From contig NZ_KB907930.1 of NCBI RefSeq assembly GCF_000382285.1, positions 107,541-171,540 of the forward strand: a stretch of 64,000 nt of DNA. Reading direction: 5' to 3'. Source of the stretch: Solimonas variicoloris DSM 15731 (GTDB lineage Bacteria; Pseudomonadota; Gammaproteobacteria; Nevskiales; Nevskiaceae). The position numbers were made by a program, and so were the translations under genes. Under the pieces are notes generated by a model. It made no database searches, was not told the DNA's origin, and worked only from the letters and a program-made list of their open reading frames with translations. Positions 62,021 through 64,000 of this stretch are shown here, piece after piece; within the stretch, counting starts at the first letter, position 1, and each line of letters begins with the position of its first letter.

Positions 62021-62114
62021 TTGTGCGGCTTCGCCGCGACCGTACGCGGCGGCCTGACAAGCACATACACAAGGCGGCCCCGAGCCGCACGAACACAACT
62101 TCAGAGGACGACCC

Positions 62115-63797
62115 ATGGCGACGTCGACAGCGGCGGGCGAATTTGTCTGGTTTCAGGAATATCCGCCGAGCGTGCCGCGCACGATCGACACCGGCGCGGT
62201 CCCGTCGCTGGTCGCCATGTTCGAACAGAGCTGCGCGCGTTTCGGCGACCAGATCGCCTACGAGTGCATGGGCCAGACGCTGAGCTTTGCCGAGCTCGAC
62301 CGCCTGACGCAGGACTTCGCGTCGTACCTGCAGAACGTGCTCGGCCTGCAGCGCGGCGACCGCGTCGCGCTGATGATGCCGAATCTGCTGCAGTACCCGG
62401 TCTCGCTGTTCGGCGTGCTGCGCGCCGGCCTGGTCGTCGTCAACGTCAACCCGCTCTATACCCCGCGCGAGCTCGAGCACCAGCTGCGCGACAGCGGCGC
62501 CAAGGCGATCGTCATCGTCGAGAACTTCTGCACGACGCTGCAGCAGGTCATCGCCAACACGCCGATCCAGCACGTCATCACCACGCAGATCGGCGACCTG
62601 GCGCCGTTTCCGAAGCGCGCGATCGTCAATTTCGTCGTCAAGCGCGTCAAGAAGATGGTGCCGGCCTGGAGCCTCCCCGGCACCACGGGCTTCCGCGCCG
62701 CGCTGGCCAAGGGCCGCGCCCAGCCCTACGCGCGCGTCCAGCTCGGCCCCGACGACATCGCCTTCCTGCAGTACACCGGCGGCACCACCGGCCTTTCGAA
62801 GGGCGCGGTGCTGACGCACGGCAACGTCACCGCCAACGTGCAGCAGGTCAGCGCCTGGATCGGGCCGTTCCTCGATGAGGGCAAGGAAGTCATCATCACC
62901 GCGCTGCCGCTGTACCACATCTTCGCGCTGGTCGTGAACTGCCTGCTGTTCCTGCGCCACGGCTGTCGCAACGTGCTGATCACCAACCCGCGCGACATGG
63001 CCGCCTTCTGCGTGGAACTCAAGCGCAGCGGCTTCACCGCGATCACCGGCGTCAACACGCTGTTCAACGGCCTGCTGCACGCGCCCGGATTCGCCGAACT
63101 CGACTTCTCCAGGTTCAAGCTCGCCGTCGGCGGCGGCACCGCCGTGCAGCAGGCGGTCGCCGAGAAGTGGCAGAAGGTCACCGGCGTCGGCCTCACCGAA
63201 GGCTACGGCCTGACCGAATGCTCGCCGGTGGTCAGCTTCTCGCCGCTCAGCGTCCCGCAGTGGAACGGCACGATCGGCGTGCCGCTGCCGTCGACGCTGG
63301 TCTCGCTGCGCGACGAGGAAGAAAACGAAGTCCCGCCCGGCCAGCCCGGCGAGCTCTGCGTGAAGGGCCCACAGGTCATGCAGGGCTACTGGCAGAAGCC
63401 GGAAGAGTCGGCCAAGGTCTTCACCAAGGACGGCTGGCTGAAGACCGGCGACGTTGCCGTGTTCGAGCCGAACGGCTACCTGCGCATCGTCGACCGCAAG
63501 AAGGACATGATCCTGGTGTCCGGCTTCAACGTATACCCGAACGAGATCGAAGGCGTGGTCGCCCAGCACCCGGGCGTACTCGAAGTCGCGTGCATCGGCG
63601 TGCCCGACGAGAAGTCCGGCGAAGTGCCGAAGGTCTTCGTCGTGAAAAAGGACCCCGCCCTCACGGAAGCCGAGCTGCGCGCCTACTGCCACGAGAACCT
63701 GACCGGCTACAAGATGCCGAAGTACATCACCTTCCTGCCCGAACTGCCGAAGTCCAACGTCGGCAAAGTGCTGCGCAAGGAACTGCGCGGCAAGTAA
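62115..63797 (+). CDS. fadD: Long-chain-fatty-acid--CoA ligase
   Basis: The enzyme has 560 residues (E. coli FadD 561). The AMP-binding signature is [18 protein letters not shown]. The fatty-acid linker region has [12 protein letters not shown], and the FACS signature appears as [20 protein letters not shown] and [20 protein letters not shown]. The catalytic Lys is in [11 protein letters not shown] near the end. It activates fatty acids for beta-oxidation, lipids or PHA precursors. GAGG lies 8 nt upstream. A strong terminator follows. Confidence 0.95.
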   Translation: MATSTAAGEFVWFQEYPPSVPRTIDTGAVPSLVAMFEQSCARFGDQIAYECMGQTLSFAELDRLTQDFASYLQNVLGLQRGDRVALMMPNLLQYPVSLFGVLRAGLVVVNVNPLYTPRELEHQLRDSGAKAIVIVENFCTTLQQVIANTPIQHVITTQIGDLAPFPKRAIVNFVVKRVKKMVPAWSLPGTTGFRAALAKGRAQPYARVQLGPDDIAFLQYTGGTTGLSKGAVLTHGNVTANVQQVSAWIGPFLDEGKEVIITALPLYHIFALVVNCLLFLRHGCRNVLITNPRDMAAFCVELKRSGFTAITGVNTLFNGLLHAPGFAELDFSRFKLAVGGGTAVQQAVAEKWQKVTGVGLTEGYGLTECSPVVSFSPLSVPQWNGTIGVPLPSTLVSLRDEEENEVPPGQPGELCVKGPQVMQGYWQKPEESAKVFTKDGWLKTGDVAVFEPNGYLRIVDRKKDMILVSGFNVYPNEIEGVVAQHPGVLEVACIGVPDEKSGEVPKVFVVKKDPALTEAELRAYCHENLTGYKMPKYITFLPELPKSNVGKVLRKELRGK

Positions 63798-63812
63798 GGC
63801 CGTCGCTCCCCG

Positions 63813-63851
63813 AAGCCGCGCGAGTGCCTCGGGCTTCGCGCGGCTTTTTTT
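63813..63851 (+). terminator. Intrinsic terminator of fadD
   Basis: AAGCCGCGCG (63813-63822) and CGCGCGGCTT (63837-63846) form a perfect 10-bp stem with a 14-nt loop, followed by a run of seven T residues (63845-63851). Confidence 0.92.
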
Positions 63852-64000
63852 GTTGATGCATGCGAGGGGCGCGACAAAACGCACGCGGCATCACCGACCG
63901 AATCAGCCAGTTTCGATTCACGCGCGCGATCAAAGCACGACACGCGCTTGTCGTCGTGCAGGCTGTTTCGATCCACGCGCCCGCGAGGGGCGCGACCCCG
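63844..64000 (-). CRISPR. Trailer end of a CRISPR array with type I-C-like repeats, truncated by the window edge
   Basis: A 32-nt unit at 63965-63996 starts GTTTCGATCCACGC and ends GGGGCGCGAC. It contains the 6-bp dyad GCGCCC/GGGCGC and matches the reverse complement of type I-C repeats (GTCGC...GTGGATNGAAAC). A degenerate copy lies at 63910-63941 (23 of 32 positions equal). A third remnant ending at 63875 keeps GCGAGGGGCGCGAC. The first two units are 66 bp apart with a 34-nt spacer (63876-63909); the second spacer is 23 nt. The repeats decay toward fadD, so this is the leader-distal end, transcribed on the minus strand, with leader and cas genes to the right of the window. Confidence 0.75.

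Overview
The window is very GC-rich and almost fully coding. It comes from a Gammaproteobacterium. Evidence for this is the rsmI/lpoA/yraN/diaA block (LpoA is a gammaproteobacterial protein), sspA-sspB behind petABC, bamD opposite rluD, and pilS-pilR. The RND exporter/YCF48/DUF1329 operon, the phasin gene and the Nit1C nitrilase cluster suggest a Nevskiales/Solimonadaceae-like environmental bacterium; that placement is inference. I saw no rRNA, tRNA, IS element or prophage.

Layout. 1-6058 (minus): an unusual four-gene operon of TolC-type outer-membrane channel, a fused membrane/HlyD adaptor whose membrane half is a catalytically dead M50-like domain, a cytoplasmic beta-propeller, and a sulfotransferase-like protein cut by the window edge. 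6246-11587 (minus): RND exporter, YCF48 propeller and DUF1329, closed by a clear terminator. 11715-14433: pgeF, rluD, bamD and a perfect bidirectional terminator. 14453-18217 (minus): nadE and sucCD. 18386-23866 (plus): PP0621, pilS, pilR, then a GAF protein / histidine kinase / LuxR regulator trio. 24134-27967 (plus): cytochrome bc1 (petABC) and sspAB. 28017-33436: a frameshifted EF-hand gene, a small exported protein, a GlcD-like oxidase, diaA-yraN-lpoA and divergent rsmI. 33514-39499: a winged-helix/Ser-Thr-kinase/TPR protein divergent from a Calx-beta protein that carries an internal GlyGly-CTERM-like signal followed by an outer-membrane barrel. 39571-43400: two membrane-related genes and an LplT-PlsC fusion. 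43456-47859 (minus): holA-proA-VOC-nadD-rsfS-rlmH. 47985-52050: coq7, MAPEG, DUF6489, and two multiheme cytochromes with a DUF2970 protein. 52069-59580: MocR regulator divergent from the seven-gene Nit1C cluster nitBCDEFGH. 59585-63851: a small unknown gene, phasin, YihY and FadD. 63844-64000: the decayed end of a CRISPR array whose repeat looks type I-C; it runs off the right edge.

How genes work together. Respiration and central metabolism (petABC, sucCD, coq7, cytochromes) sit among envelope genes (bamD, lpoA, LplT-PlsC, yihY). Nitrogen stress is represented by Nit1C, which has a near-consensus sigma-54 promoter directly upstream. Carbon storage is represented by a phasin whose promoter carries two dyads over the start region. 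The best candidates for undescribed biology are the TolC/pseudo-M50-HlyD/propeller/sulfotransferase operon at the left edge and the kinase plus sorted-barrel pair at 33.5-39 kb.
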